From contig JADJYT010000016.1 of assembly GCA_016719635.1 (NCBI GenBank), positions 265,598 to 329,597 on the forward strand: a stretch of DNA of 64,000 nt, read 5' to 3'. The DNA is from Sphingobacteriales bacterium. Lineage in GTDB: Bacteria > Bacteroidota > Bacteroidia > Chitinophagales > JADIYW01. The notes under the pieces are model-generated. The model saw only the letters and a program-made list of their open reading frames with translations, was not told where the DNA came from and searched no databases. Both the position numbers and the translations under genes were made by a program. Below are positions 52,464 through 61,907 of the stretch, piece by piece; positions within the stretch are counted from its first letter, which is position 1, and each line of letters starts with the position of its first letter.

Positions 52464-54989
52464 TTATTTATGCAGATAAACCGGCATGTTTTCTTTTGTG
52501 GCGTGAACAATATGATTCGATTCCATTTCTTGTGCATTTTCAATCAGGGCATGAATATCGTTGGTGGTTCCAATCTTATTATCAAACGGCTGATACAACC
52601 TAAAGGCTCCTTCCTTAAAATAGTAAATGTCATTTGTTTCCGGATGGATGGCCGCAACATGCACCCATTCATGGATAAACCATTCGTACATCTCCGGCGA
52701 AGATTGTATTGTTTTCAGAACGATTTCAGGATAATGCTCCACAATGATAAATAAACGAACGGGGTCATGAACTTCTATCATCTGCCACGGCAACCCAGGA
52801 CGTAAGTCTCCGTCGCTGCTGTTGGCAACCCCAAACAGACCCATTACATTGTGCGGTAATTTGGTCCCGGCACCCAGCTTCTGATTATCCACCCGCGAAA
52901 AGTAATACTCCAGATTAATCCCTCCGCAAACGGGGCCGAGGGGCCGCATCACACCAGCCAGCAAATCACCTGTCGGGTCTGTTTTATAGTTGTATGAATT
53001 CAGAAAGGCGCGGCGGTCTAAAAACAAGCCTTTTGTAATTTTCCGTTCCCCCACAATGCAAAGGGTGTTGGTGCCATGGCCTAATTCAGGTCGTGGCTCA
53101 AACAAAGAAACCGAACGATCCAGGATTGCCTTTCGAACCTTTTTAACATCCTGTTTCGTATTAATGGAGGCAAATCGCCGCGAACGTTCTTTCGCGTTCA
53201 AATCAAGTGCCTGTTCAAATGAAGCCCTATTCTTCTTATGTTGTATCTGATTCAGCTCACTTAGATTTTCATCATCGTAATATTCTATCTGGTCTGCAGC
53301 AGTATCATGCAGTGCACCAATAAACCGGGTGGTTTCCGGAATATCAATTCCGTTATTTCTTAAACGTTCCCGGACTTTCGGATGATTTGCCATAAATGCA
53401 AAAACACGAGCATTTACCGAGCCGGGCCGGCCGCTGCACGCTCCGCAATCATGTGCACCGTGGTGCGGGTTGTTAGCACTGCTGGAGCCATGGCCAACGA
53501 CATAGACAAGCGGTGCAAAATCAGCTTTCAGTCCGATACCTCTTAACAAACCCTCCACCCGGACTGCCATTTCATCGATTGTAAATCCAATCTGTAAATT
53601 GTTTTCAATATCGCCCGGTTGTTTATTTTCTATCGTAAGCTGAGCTTCCTTGTGCATGTGGGCAAATGCATTGGAAATGGCCGGACTCATTTTGGGTGTA
53701 AACAATTGCTGGAGCAACCGAACTGCCGACCAGAATCCAAGTATAAACGTACTTAAATAGCCCGTTAAAAAAGTATGCGTTTGGTGTGTATACAATGCCT
53801 CGTGCTGATGACTTCTTTTTACGTTGATTTCTTTTATCAGATACTTCGGCGTGACCGGCGCAGGACATAACTTATCATAAAACCTGGCACCCTGGGGCTG
53901 AAAATAAAATTCCACGCCAAAGAAACCGGGACAACCCAGTGTTTCACATTCCGGGTCTGATGATTCCAGATTCCTTCTTATGGAACACTCTCTTTCATCG
54001 ATACAGAAAATAGCCTGAAAGCTTTTTTTCTGAATCGGCTTTTTCTGTGTCTGACTGTTGATTTGAATACCGGACAATACGACATCATAATAACTCCATT
54101 CGAACGCATCCTGCCATATTCTAAAAACCTCCTGCAGCTGGCCGATGGGCACATCTGTAAATAGGTCCTGAGGGGGCTGAACAATCGCGGCGGTTATGGG
54201 TTGCCACTTTTTTCCCAAATTGTAATCCAGGGCATCAATTTCAAGTAAAAGCTCAAAAATGATTATGTCCCTTAATGAAATTATTTTGGTATCAAACAAG
54301 GTGTCCGGTTTCTCTTCCACCGTAGCGGCCATTCCCGACCAGCCTCGATGGCTGAATTGCTGGTCAAAGAGATACTGGTTAAAATATGCTTCATCACCGA
54401 CAATCAACTTTAATAAGTCTGTAATTGTTGGCTGCTCCTGCAGCAATTGTTTTGCACGCTTGGTCTTAAATAAGCTGGAAAAACTATTCTTCTCCAGTGC
54501 CGTCAGGGACGCCAGAAACCCTTTGGGGTCTAGCGGAAACTCCCAGATAGAAATTCCCTGATCTAAATAACTGGCCAGCACACGGAATAAAAGCGGCTGC
54601 ACCAAATTATTGATGTCAATCCTGTATTGTTCTTTCCATTGGCTTCTCAGCACACCGATTCTGGGTGTGATGGTCTCATTGTAATTCTTGAACAACACAT
54701 TTTGTTTCCATTCGTTCAGAAGCTCAGCGCCTTTCCGCTCAACAATTATTCTTTCTAAAACAGCATCATTGATTCTGCCGGTTTCATATAGTTTTCTGAA
54801 CTCCCCCAACTGCAGGGTCACCTGATAGCCGAATATTTTAGATGCCTTAAAGATGGCATCATAAAATTTCATATCCTGGAATGCATGGAGCGAATTATGA
54901 TGAATAAAATCTTTGAGCGGAGTCTGTGTGGGCAAATAATGCTTCAGCTCCTGCAGGATATGTTGTTCATCAAAATTGGTGTGACTCAT
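52464..54989 (-). CDS. dabA: DabA, zinc-dependent subunit of the DIC accumulation complex (UPF0753/DUF2309)
   Basis: 841 residues. DabA proteins resemble beta-carbonic anhydrases at the active site and hydrate CO2 to bicarbonate in a one-way, energised manner with DabB. The predicted zinc ligands are visible: C329 and D331 in FCIDERECS, H500 in YVVGHGSSS and C515 in AHDCGACSG. Their spacing (2, 169 and 15 residues) matches the ligands C351, D353, H524 and C539 of the characterised Halothiobacillus protein closely. The N-terminal part (FIHHNSLHAFQDM) and GVMRPLGPVCGGINLEY are also family signatures. Transcription order is carbonic anhydrase, dabA, dabB. Confidence 0.94.
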   Translation of the reverse strand: MSHTNFDEQHILQELKHYLPTQTPLKDFIHHNSLHAFQDMKFYDAIFKASKIFGYQVTLQLGEFRKLYETGRINDAVLERIIVERKGAELLNEWKQNVLFKNYNETITPRIGVLRSQWKEQYRIDINNLVQPLLFRVLASYLDQGISIWEFPLDPKGFLASLTALEKNSFSSLFKTKRAKQLLQEQPTITDLLKLIVGDEAYFNQYLFDQQFSHRGWSGMAATVEEKPDTLFDTKIISLRDIIIFELLLEIDALDYNLGKKWQPITAAIVQPPQDLFTDVPIGQLQEVFRIWQDAFEWSYYDVVLSGIQINSQTQKKPIQKKSFQAIFCIDERECSIRRNLESSDPECETLGCPGFFGVEFYFQPQGARFYDKLCPAPVTPKYLIKEINVKRSHQHEALYTHQTHTFLTGYLSTFILGFWSAVRLLQQLFTPKMSPAISNAFAHMHKEAQLTIENKQPGDIENNLQIGFTIDEMAVRVEGLLRGIGLKADFAPLVYVVGHGSSSANNPHHGAHDCGACSGRPGSVNARVFAFMANHPKVRERLRNNGIDIPETTRFIGALHDTAADQIEYYDDENLSELNQIQHKKNRASFEQALDLNAKERSRRFASINTKQDVKKVRKAILDRSVSLFEPRPELGHGTNTLCIVGERKITKGLFLDRRAFLNSYNYKTDPTGDLLAGVMRPLGPVCGGINLEYYFSRVDNQKLGAGTKLPHNVMGLFGVANSSDGDLRPGLPWQMIEVHDPVRLFIIVEHYPEIVLKTIQSSPEMYEWFIHEWVHVAAIHPETNDIYYFKEGAFRLYQPFDNKIGTTNDIHALIENAQEMESNHIVHATKENMPVYLHK

Positions 54990-55013
54990 ATTTAACGATT
55001 TAGATAGTCCATA

Positions 55014-55697
55014 TTAGTGCCTTAGTTCCGCTACGCTGAATTCGATATTCTGCTCATCGCGTATATACATCACATCATCATAAAAATCTACTTTGCCGGT
55101 TTCAACATTATACATGGCGCCAACTACGCCAATCTCTCCGTTCTCAACCAACTGCTCTAAAATGAAACTGCGTTCGATGATGCTTTTTACGGAACGTTTA
55201 ACATTGATTTCTGCCACGTTTTCAACAAACGTATAGTTCGCAGATGTTCTGTCTTTTTTGGTTTCTTTTTCCTGGTAAACAGCCGGTTGCAGTTTAGATA
55301 ACAGCTCTGTCAGATTTCCCATTTCGACATGGTCGCACGCGCCTTTTACCGCACCGCATTTTGAATGCCCCAGCACTACAATTAATTTTGACCCCGCTAC
55401 TTTACAGGCAAACTCCATACTGCCGAGTATATCCGTGTTTACGATATTGCCGGCAATACGTACCGAAAAAATGTCGCCCAGTCCCTGGTCAAATATTAAT
55501 TCGGCAGATGTTCTGCTGTCAATACAGCTTAGTATGGTGGCAAAAGGCCACTGTCCGTCTCTGGTATCGTTTACCTGCTGTAATAAATTCCGGTTTTCCT
55601 TATAGTTTTTTATAAAACGGTCATTTCCCTCTTTTAAAATTTCCAGCGCCATTCTCGGCGTGGTGTTTATCTGGGTTTCTTTTGTATGTGTTTTCAT
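55014..55697 (-). CDS. Beta-class carbonic anhydrase
   Basis: 227 residues. Interconverts CO2 and bicarbonate in the cytoplasm. Zinc ligands are C58 and D60 region CIDSR (C58, with D60-R62 dyad), H111 and C114 in GHSKCGAVKGA. The motif RIAGNIVNTDILGSMEFA is typical. The C-terminus runs to VAELRH. It is 24 bases upstream of dabA and 7 bases downstream of the SulP gene, so all are one operon. Having both DabA and a free carbonic anhydrase suggests that bicarbonate taken in is then equilibrated near its consumer enzymes. Confidence 0.95.
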   Translation of the reverse strand: MKTHTKETQINTTPRMALEILKEGNDRFIKNYKENRNLLQQVNDTRDGQWPFATILSCIDSRTSAELIFDQGLGDIFSVRIAGNIVNTDILGSMEFACKVAGSKLIVVLGHSKCGAVKGACDHVEMGNLTELLSKLQPAVYQEKETKKDRTSANYTFVENVAEINVKRSVKSIIERSFILEQLVENGEIGVVGAMYNVETGKVDFYDDVMYIRDEQNIEFSVAELRH

Positions 55698-55704
55698 TTT
55701 CAGC

Positions 55705-57288
55705 TTATTTTAATTCATGAATGGATTGTACATGTATGTCATTCTCGATTTTATATTCTTCTTTGAAGCCAATCAGTATCGGCGTGATGTTTTTCTCCTT
55801 GGCCTGGACTTCTCTGAAATTTCTTATCAATTCCAGTACATCGTAATCAATATAGGTTGTTTTGGACGCATCAATGGTGACAACCGAATTTTCAGGTAAG
55901 TGTGCCAGCGTCTGCTTGATGCTTGCCTTGTTTAAGAAGGAGACTTCTTCCGCCAGCTGTATCCTGATTTTATCACCGGCATGGTAGTCTTCCTTGTGGA
56001 AGAAATATGCGTTTTTCAGGTTGCCTTTTAATATATAAAAAATACTGACTGCCAATCCTACGCCTACGCCTTTCAATAAATCGGTGAACACCACCACAAG
56101 TACCGTGACTATAAACGGAACCCACTGGTGTTTTCCATTTTGAAACATCTCTTTGTATATTGAAATTTTAGTCAGCTTATAACCTACGGTGAGCAATATG
56201 GCCGCCAGTGCCGCCAGTGGAATTTTATTTAGTAATGTTGGAATCAGGGCAACACACACCAGCAATAAGAAACTGTGAAACATGGCCGACACCTTTGTTT
56301 CGGCTTTTGCATTCACATTGGCAGAACTTCTGACAATTACACTGGTTATGGGCAGCCCCCCTATCAGGCCGGAAACGATATTTCCGATTCCCTGCGCCTT
56401 CAGTTCCAGGTTTGTTGAGGTGACTCTTTTATGCGGATCAATATTGTCTACCGCCTCTATGCTTAAGAGTGTTTCGATTGAAGCCACTACTGCAATCGTG
56501 GCAGCAATGGTGATGACCTTTACATTGGTAATCTGTGAAAAATCAGGGAAGGTGAAAAACCCCAGAAACTCATTCAGGCCGTTGGCGATAGGCACATTCA
56601 CCAGATGTGATTTTTCAGTTATGGCAAGCGAAGAGCCCGTGGTTACGAACAGTTCGTTTAAGACAATACTGACAATTACAGCCACCAAACCACCGGGAAT
56701 AAAACCCGCTCTGTTTTTAATAAACGGTTTTTCCCAAAGAATCAAGATCGCAAGGGCTGTTACCGCTATCAGTGTAGCGCCCAGGTTGATATGCTGCAGC
56801 GGGTGCAGAAGTGCTGTGAATGTATTTTCTCCGTTTGCCTGTATAAAATCCAGGTTTCCTTCTATATCCGCATCATAGCCAAATGCATGCGGAATCTGTT
56901 TCAAAATAATTAAGATTCCGATTGCCGTCAGCATACCTTTTATGACGTTTGATGGGAAATAATTGCTGATGGTTCCGGCTTTTAAAAAGCCCAATACCAC
57001 CTGCATGATACCGGCTAATACGACTGCCAGTAAAAAAACATTGAACGCACCCAATTGTTGAATTGATACCAGCACAATGGCCGCCAGTCCCGCAGCGGGA
57101 CCACTGACGCTCAGTTGGGAATTACTAATGGATGCGACAACCAATCCCCCTACAATACCGGCAATCATGCCGGAGAAAAAAGGCGCACCGGATGCCAGTG
57201 CGATACCAAGGCAAAGCGGCAATGCCACCAGGAAAACGACTATACCGGCAGGAAGGTCCTGCTTCCATGTTCGGAAATATTTTTGCAT
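55705..57288 (-). CDS. SulP-family anion (bicarbonate-type) transporter with STAS domain
   Basis: 527 residues with about 12 membrane segments (DLPAGIVVFLVALPLCLGIA at the start) and a C-terminal STAS domain (SVVTIDASKTTYIDYDVLEL). SulP proteins carry sulfate, bicarbonate or other anions; next to a carbonic anhydrase gene, as here with a 7-base gap, they are usually predicted bicarbonate carriers like BicA/YbaS-type. No sulfate-assimilation genes are nearby. The domain PHKRVTSTNLELKAQGIGNI is the family core. Confidence 0.9.
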   Translation of the reverse strand: MQKYFRTWKQDLPAGIVVFLVALPLCLGIALASGAPFFSGMIAGIVGGLVVASISNSQLSVSGPAAGLAAIVLVSIQQLGAFNVFLLAVVLAGIMQVVLGFLKAGTISNYFPSNVIKGMLTAIGILIILKQIPHAFGYDADIEGNLDFIQANGENTFTALLHPLQHINLGATLIAVTALAILILWEKPFIKNRAGFIPGGLVAVIVSIVLNELFVTTGSSLAITEKSHLVNVPIANGLNEFLGFFTFPDFSQITNVKVITIAATIAVVASIETLLSIEAVDNIDPHKRVTSTNLELKAQGIGNIVSGLIGGLPITSVIVRSSANVNAKAETKVSAMFHSFLLLVCVALIPTLLNKIPLAALAAILLTVGYKLTKISIYKEMFQNGKHQWVPFIVTVLVVVFTDLLKGVGVGLAVSIFYILKGNLKNAYFFHKEDYHAGDKIRIQLAEEVSFLNKASIKQTLAHLPENSVVTIDASKTTYIDYDVLELIRNFREVQAKEKNITPILIGFKEEYKIENDIHVQSIHELK

Positions 57289-57383
57289 AATAAGATGTTT
57301 ACAGTGTGTGTATGATTATCATCAGGCTTTTCCCTGACCAGTTAACGGTCTTCTATAAGGAAAACCATTGGAAGAAATAATGA

Positions 57384-57674
57384 TTATGCCGCATCGGGCG
57401 GAAAATAGACAGCCATGGAGTGATCTTCATCTATTGGAAGATGCTGATATTGGGCAAGTCTGTTTTTTTGCAGGGCATTAAAAATGCCGATTGCCCTGTT
57501 TTTTATATCTGCTGAAATGTAAGGGAAAATTTTAGTCTCTTTAGCGGTATCTTTTTGCTGATGTTCCTCTTCCGCCATTTCTGCCATACTGCTGGCCGGA
57601 CTGTAAAAATACAACGGATTGGTCACCATGAATGTCATGGCAAATAAAATCATATAGGTGAACAGCATTTTCAC
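57384..57674 (-). CDS. Small secreted protein at the head of the inorganic-carbon cluster
   Basis: 96 residues. N-terminal hydrophobic segment MKMLFTYMILFAMTFMVTNP serves as signal peptide or anchor. The mature part is polar and Glu/Lys-rich (EEEHQQKDTAKETKIF) and ends HSMAVYFPPDAA. No domain is recognised. It is the first minus-strand gene after the divergent promoter region and 95 bases upstream of sulP, so it is probably co-transcribed with the transporters. Its conservation next to dabAB in other genomes would be the test of a role. Confidence 0.6.
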   Translation of the reverse strand: MKMLFTYMILFAMTFMVTNPLYFYSPASSMAEMAEEEHQQKDTAKETKIFPYISADIKNRAIGIFNALQKNRLAQYQHLPIDEDHSMAVYFPPDAA

Positions 57675-57817
57675 GGCGCAATTATACCCTCAAAAACAGA
57701 TATAGACAAGCATTTAACATTATTTAGATGTAAATAGTTCAACAAAAAAAACATTTTTTTAGCTTATCTTGCTACTGAAAACTTTATCCCTTATTTATTT
57801 AAAATAGGAAGATCATC

Positions 57818-58837
57818 ATGCAGACTTTTAACGAACGGTTCCGGCAAATTGCATTCTTCTTTTTTTTAGTGGCGCTCGGGCTGCTTATTTTTTTACAGCT
57901 TCAGTTTCTGGTGCCCGGAATTTTGGGTGCAGTAACCCTATATATTTTAAACAGAAAACCTTTCTTCATTCTGATCTATCAGAAAAAATGGAATAAGTAT
58001 CTTGCAACCACCCTGCTAATATTTCTGGATGCTGTGATTTTATTGATACCCTTTGGCCTTGCCACCTATTTTGTATTACCGAAGGTGCACAATTTTTCAG
58101 AGAATGCCGGTGATTTGTTTGCCGGCGTAAAGGCAATCATAGAACGTGTTTCGGCCTCCATCGGCGTTACAATACTTTCCAAAGAATCATTGGGCAATAT
58201 TCCGGCATTGGTATCTTCCAATCTTCCTGATTTTCTCAATTCAGCTTTCAATGCATTCATGAATATTTCCACCGTGTACTTCCTGCTGTTTTTTCTGCTG
58301 ATCAATGCACAAAAATTAGAAATGATCCTGTTAAAATACATTCCTTTGAATGCCGAAAACAAAAAACTGATTACTGCAGAAACAAAAAACATCGTGGTAT
58401 CCTATGCCATCGGCATACCGGTAATCGCCATTGCCCAGGGTTTTTGCGCCTATATCGGTTATACCATTTTCGGCATCAAGGATCCGATGTTGTGGGGGTT
58501 TGTAACCGCTGTTTGTTCCGTTATACCTTTTGTCGGCTCCGGCTTGATCTGGATTCCCCTGGCGGTATTTTTATATATCCATGGAAATGCGGGTGATTCG
58601 CTGGGACTCGCCGTCTACTGTGCATTGGTGGTATTAAATATTGATAACCTGCTGAGGCTGGTCTTTCTCAAGGCCTATGCCAATATTCATCCTCTGATTA
58701 CATTATTCGGTGTCATTACCGGATTGAAGCTTTTTGGATTTATCGGGCTGATTTTCGGGCCCCTGCTCGTTTCATCCTTACTGCTGCTGATTCGAATTTA
58801 TATCATAGAGTTTTCTTCCGAAAACAACAGTGCATAA
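57818..58837 (+). CDS. AI-2E-family transporter (PerM/YdiK-like permease)
   Basis: 339 residues with about seven or eight membrane helices. LQLQFLVPGILGAVTLYILNRKPFF at the N-terminus and the C-terminal GVITGLKLFGFIGLIFGPLL (the GlxxFGxxGlilGP pattern) define the AI-2 exporter/PerM family. Family members include Na+/H+ antiporters and putative autoinducer exporters, so the substrate cannot be assigned. It is divergent from the inorganic-carbon operon and shares its promoter region of 143 bases. Last intact gene before the decayed arm. Confidence 0.9.
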   Translation: MQTFNERFRQIAFFFFLVALGLLIFLQLQFLVPGILGAVTLYILNRKPFFILIYQKKWNKYLATTLLIFLDAVILLIPFGLATYFVLPKVHNFSENAGDLFAGVKAIIERVSASIGVTILSKESLGNIPALVSSNLPDFLNSAFNAFMNISTVYFLLFFLLINAQKLEMILLKYIPLNAENKKLITAETKNIVVSYAIGIPVIAIAQGFCAYIGYTIFGIKDPMLWGFVTAVCSVIPFVGSGLIWIPLAVFLYIHGNAGDSLGLAVYCALVVLNIDNLLRLVFLKAYANIHPLITLFGVITGLKLFGFIGLIFGPLLVSSLLLLIRIYIIEFSSENNSA

Positions 58838-58874
58838 TCCCGGATTTTTCCAGTTTTACATTACGCGTTTATGC

Positions 58875-59534
58875 TTAACGACTCAGCTGTTCCTGTAAAA
58901 TCTTATTGACCATATCATGCTGTATCAGGAGCATGGAATGGGAGCCGCCCTCCACCGGAATGGCGTTTTTAATATTCCTGAATGGAAACATCTCATCCTT
59001 CGTTCCGTGAATATGGATAATATCTTTTCTGTAATCTTCCGTGCTTTTCCATTTTACAATCGCATCCACACACCATTACACGAATCTTGGGGAGTTATTT
59101 TTTGCCATACTGACGGCCAGATGGCGCAGTCCGGGTTTTTTCAGCACCTCCCGTTTGAACATGCTCCCGAATTGAATCGAATGGATGAAACCCTGTCCGG
59201 GAAGCAGTTTATGCATATTGGTGAATTTCATCTGCTTCAGCAGTAACGGCATTTCGCTCCGGCTTTTCACGGAAGAAATCAACACCACCTTCTCGGCGCA
59301 CATGGCGTATCAGTTCCATCGTCATGATACCCCCATCGAATTTCCAACGATGTTAAACGGTTTCGTGGTGTCCATCAGCGGAATAAATTTCTGCGCATAG
59401 GTTTCCATCGTATCATGGGTATGGTGTTCCGGGAATGGTAGATAAACGGGGTTTTCCACCACCGCCATCTGGTATTTGAAGATGCGCTCATCCGAGGCGA
59501 TACCGCCGATAAAATACGTTTTTGTTGCTGTCAC
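58875..59534 (-). pseudogene. Broken alpha/beta-hydrolase gene
   Basis: About 220 codons of an alpha/beta hydrolase. The start is TYFIGGIASDERIFKYQ; the nucleophile elbow GNSMG follows; the catalytic His region is in VEGGSHSMLL near the end. The frame is lost after GNSMG (5 G in a row where GGI needs 6) and again within 35 bases (near CGCCATGTGCGCC), which together restore the original frame. A stop TAA at 59076 then interrupts FV*WCVDAIVKW. Two compensating indels plus a nonsense codon argue for a pseudogene. Confidence 0.8.
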
Positions 59535-59582
59535 AGCTCTAAAATAAGGAAAAAGAAGGAGTTTTTTCTGATACCCCCCTGC

Positions 59583-60181
59583 TCAGTCAGGATCTCTCAG
59601 TGCGCGTTCAATATTTTTATCCGGAACCAACCACATGATAGCGGTGAGTGCAATAACAGCGCTGAAACCAACGGAAAGAACAATGCACAGGGGATGGAAA
59701 CGGCATAAATGACAAGTGAGAGGATGCCTTTCTTTTCCTGTGTCTTCAGGGCTTCTGTCAGTCGGGTGCTGCTTCAAATCAGATGCGATGGCAGCCTGAA
59801 GAATGAAAAAGGCAATGGCGCAAGATAATAAATTGACGGCATAGGTGGCTACCGGAATCCGGGCGAAATGATTCTCTCCCATCCAGCCCGTGGTGAACGG
59901 AATCAGGAAAGAAAAAACAAAGACACATATTGGACCAGATGAGTTTACTGTTTACACGATGCGCCGTGTGCAGCAAATGGTGGTGATTGCCCCAATAAAT
60001 GCCCACATACACAAAACTCAGCACATAACTGATAAAGACCGGCGCCAATTCCCAAAGGGCAGGGCGTGGCCTCGTGCGGAATCTTTAATTCCAGGACCAT
60101 AATGGTAATGATGATGGCGATGACACCATCACTGAACGCTTCAAACGGGATTTGGTCATGGTTGATTTTATAAACAGACAA
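59583..60181 (-). pseudogene. Broken TMEM175-family (DUF1211) potassium-channel-like gene
   Basis: Three frames joined in order give one TMEM175-like protein: FEAFSDGVIAIIITIMVLEL, with the FSD signature of the first helix; then APVFISYVLSFVYVGIYWG and NHHHLLHTAHRVNSKLIWSN; then WMGENHFARIPVATYAVNLL. Frameshifts lie near CGCCCTGCCC and in TTTTTCTTTCC. Prokaryotic TMEM175 proteins are K+-permeable channels. The reading frame also lacks an ATG in good position. It is very unlikely to be functional as read. Confidence 0.78.
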
Positions 60182-60202
60182 CTGTTGTTACACAATTTCT
60201 TT

Positions 60203-60627
60203 TCAAAAATACTCAATAAATCCATTGCAGGAGTGCCCAGCGAATGGAAGAAAATTCGGGCAGTCTAGACGGGTGTGTTCATCGCGGTTAAAAATCAGTT
60301 CGGTATTGTTTCCCGCTCCGGTCAAAATACACCAGCCAGGGCGCCATACGGTCTGCCAGCAGGTGCAAATATGGTACAACTGCTCCTGCCGGGTGGTATG
60401 GGCACTTGTGGGTACCGTGAATTCCAGTTTATACGTATCCGTAAATTTGGCATATCTTTGGGCGCGGTGTACTGCGTTTCATTGGGCAGTGCTTTCAATA
60501 GTGTATCTGCGAACAATCGGCTGTCCTCTTCATTTTTTATGCCATCCGCAATGATGGTGATGCTTATCCCTTTAATCATGGCTGAAAAGATACGGATTTC
60601 ATCTTTTAAAAATCGGAAAATAAGCAT
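60203..60627 (-). pseudogene. Remnant of an unknown gene
   Basis: An ATG at 60627 opens a frame of 101 residues (IRIFSAMIKGISITIIADGI then DTLLKALPNETQYTAP) that stops early. Neighbouring frames continue with gene-like sequence (MAPWLVYFDRSGKQYRTDF and NRDEHTRLDCPNFLP) up to a stop at 60203. It looks like a decayed coding region with two frameshifts. I do not recognise the family. Confidence 0.45.
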
Positions 60628-61045
60628 GTCACGTTTGGTGTAAAATCATCTTTTATTTCCGTCGGGTTTTCGCATCTTTACATCATCAAACAGCTGAAGC
60701 TGGAAACATAAAAACCAACCTTAGAAAAGAAACCAAAAAACCAAACTAAGGTCCGGAAACATAGAAACCCTACTCCTAAACGTCCGGAAACCTAGAACCC
60801 AAAGAGAGCGACCGTCGCTTTTTTATTGTCATCATCGTCATTGCGAGTGAAGCGAGAAATCTTCCTCCTTTTTAGAAATAAGCCTGGTTGCGGAGGCTCT
60901 TTCTTTGTTGGTAGAAAGGACAGTGTGCAATAAAGTGCAGACTGCTTATTCTATGAACATCGCCGTCCTTTCGAGTGAGACACGAGCGAGAAATCTTGCT
61001 TCTGTTTAGCAGTAAACTTAATTGTATAGGTGCATTGTTTTTTGC
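60628..61045. other. Gene-free stretch with short repeats and a terminator-like hairpin
   Basis: No gene is seen. It holds two copies of a TCCGGAAACMTAGAAMCC unit (60752-60770 and 60783-60800), an AGCGA-CCG-TCGCT hairpin followed by six T (60807-60825), and two copies of a GCGAG/AGCGAGAAATCTT dispersed repeat (60840-60865 and 60974-61000). The last resembles a well-known intergenic repeat of environmental bacteria. It probably separates decayed genes. Confidence 0.5.
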
Positions 61046-61484
61046 TTATACGTTTCCGCTATAGGTTGGGTCAAAATCCACCATCCACTCAATACCGAAT
61101 TTATCTCTGAACATCCCGAAATAGGAACCCCAGGGACTGTCAGCAATCGGCACTTCAATACTTCCGCCTGCTGAAAGTCCGTAAAATAACCCGTCGGCTT
61201 CTGTACGGCTTTCTGCGCTAATAGCAATTTTAGATCGGTTTTCATTCTCACTGACCGGTCCCATGCTTTCCGGAACGTCATTGCCCATTAAAATGTTCTT
61301 GCCAACAGGTAGGGCAATGTGCAGAATTTTGTTGGCATCATTTTCCGCTACAGGGGAATTCAGGGCCTGAGAGGTCTTTAAGACGCATAATTTTTGCGAA
61401 CTCTCCGCCGAATACTGATTTGTAAAACGTAAACGCTTCTTCGGCATTTCCGTTGAAGTTAATGTGAGGATGAATCAGTGCCAT
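61046..61484 (-). pseudogene. Broken VOC-family (PhnB-like glyoxalase fold) gene
   Basis: From the ATG at 61484 the first frame reads MALIHPHINFNGNAEEAFTF and FGGEFAKIMRLKDLSGPEF; the second reads VAENDANKILHIALPVGKN and ends SPWGSYFGMFRDKFGIEWMV. The two join at an extra C in TTCCCCTG near 61358. Joined length is about 145 residues, normal for PhnB/3-demethylubiquinone-methyltransferase-like VOC proteins. One base deletion would restore it, so a sequencing error is possible. Confidence 0.8.
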
Positions 61485-61907
61485 ATTTTTTAGTTTTCAG
61501 TTTTTTTCTTTCTTATTCCTGCTATCTGAGTGAAGGGTGTCGAAAAACGGTATGCATATTTGCAGTGATCATTCTTCCTTTTTTTTTATTTAAGGGTCCA
61601 ATTGTGTCAGCTTTATTTTCTAAAAATATCAATAAGCTTTTCTACATGAATTTCTAAATCAATGTCGCCACCTGCACCAATTGAAAAACCCGTGTTGGCT
61701 GCTGGCATTATTTTATAATGTGTTGATAATTAATCTATGTAATATGTATTTCAATGACAAGTTGTGTACAATTATGTTAATTCAAAATGATACACTTTTC
61801 AAATGTCAGTAAAATTTGATCCGTCCTAAAATATGTTTACCGTTTTAGTTATTAAATCCCGCTACAGGTTTACAAAATTATAACTGCCAACAATTTTCAC
61901 GTCAGAA
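61485..61907. other. Gene-free AT-rich stretch
   Basis: No supported gene. On the minus strand a 32-codon fragment near 61612-61710 reads MPAANTGFSIGAGGDIDLEI and stops soon after; it may be a decayed gene end. Otherwise AT-rich and without clear terminators. Confidence 0.5.
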
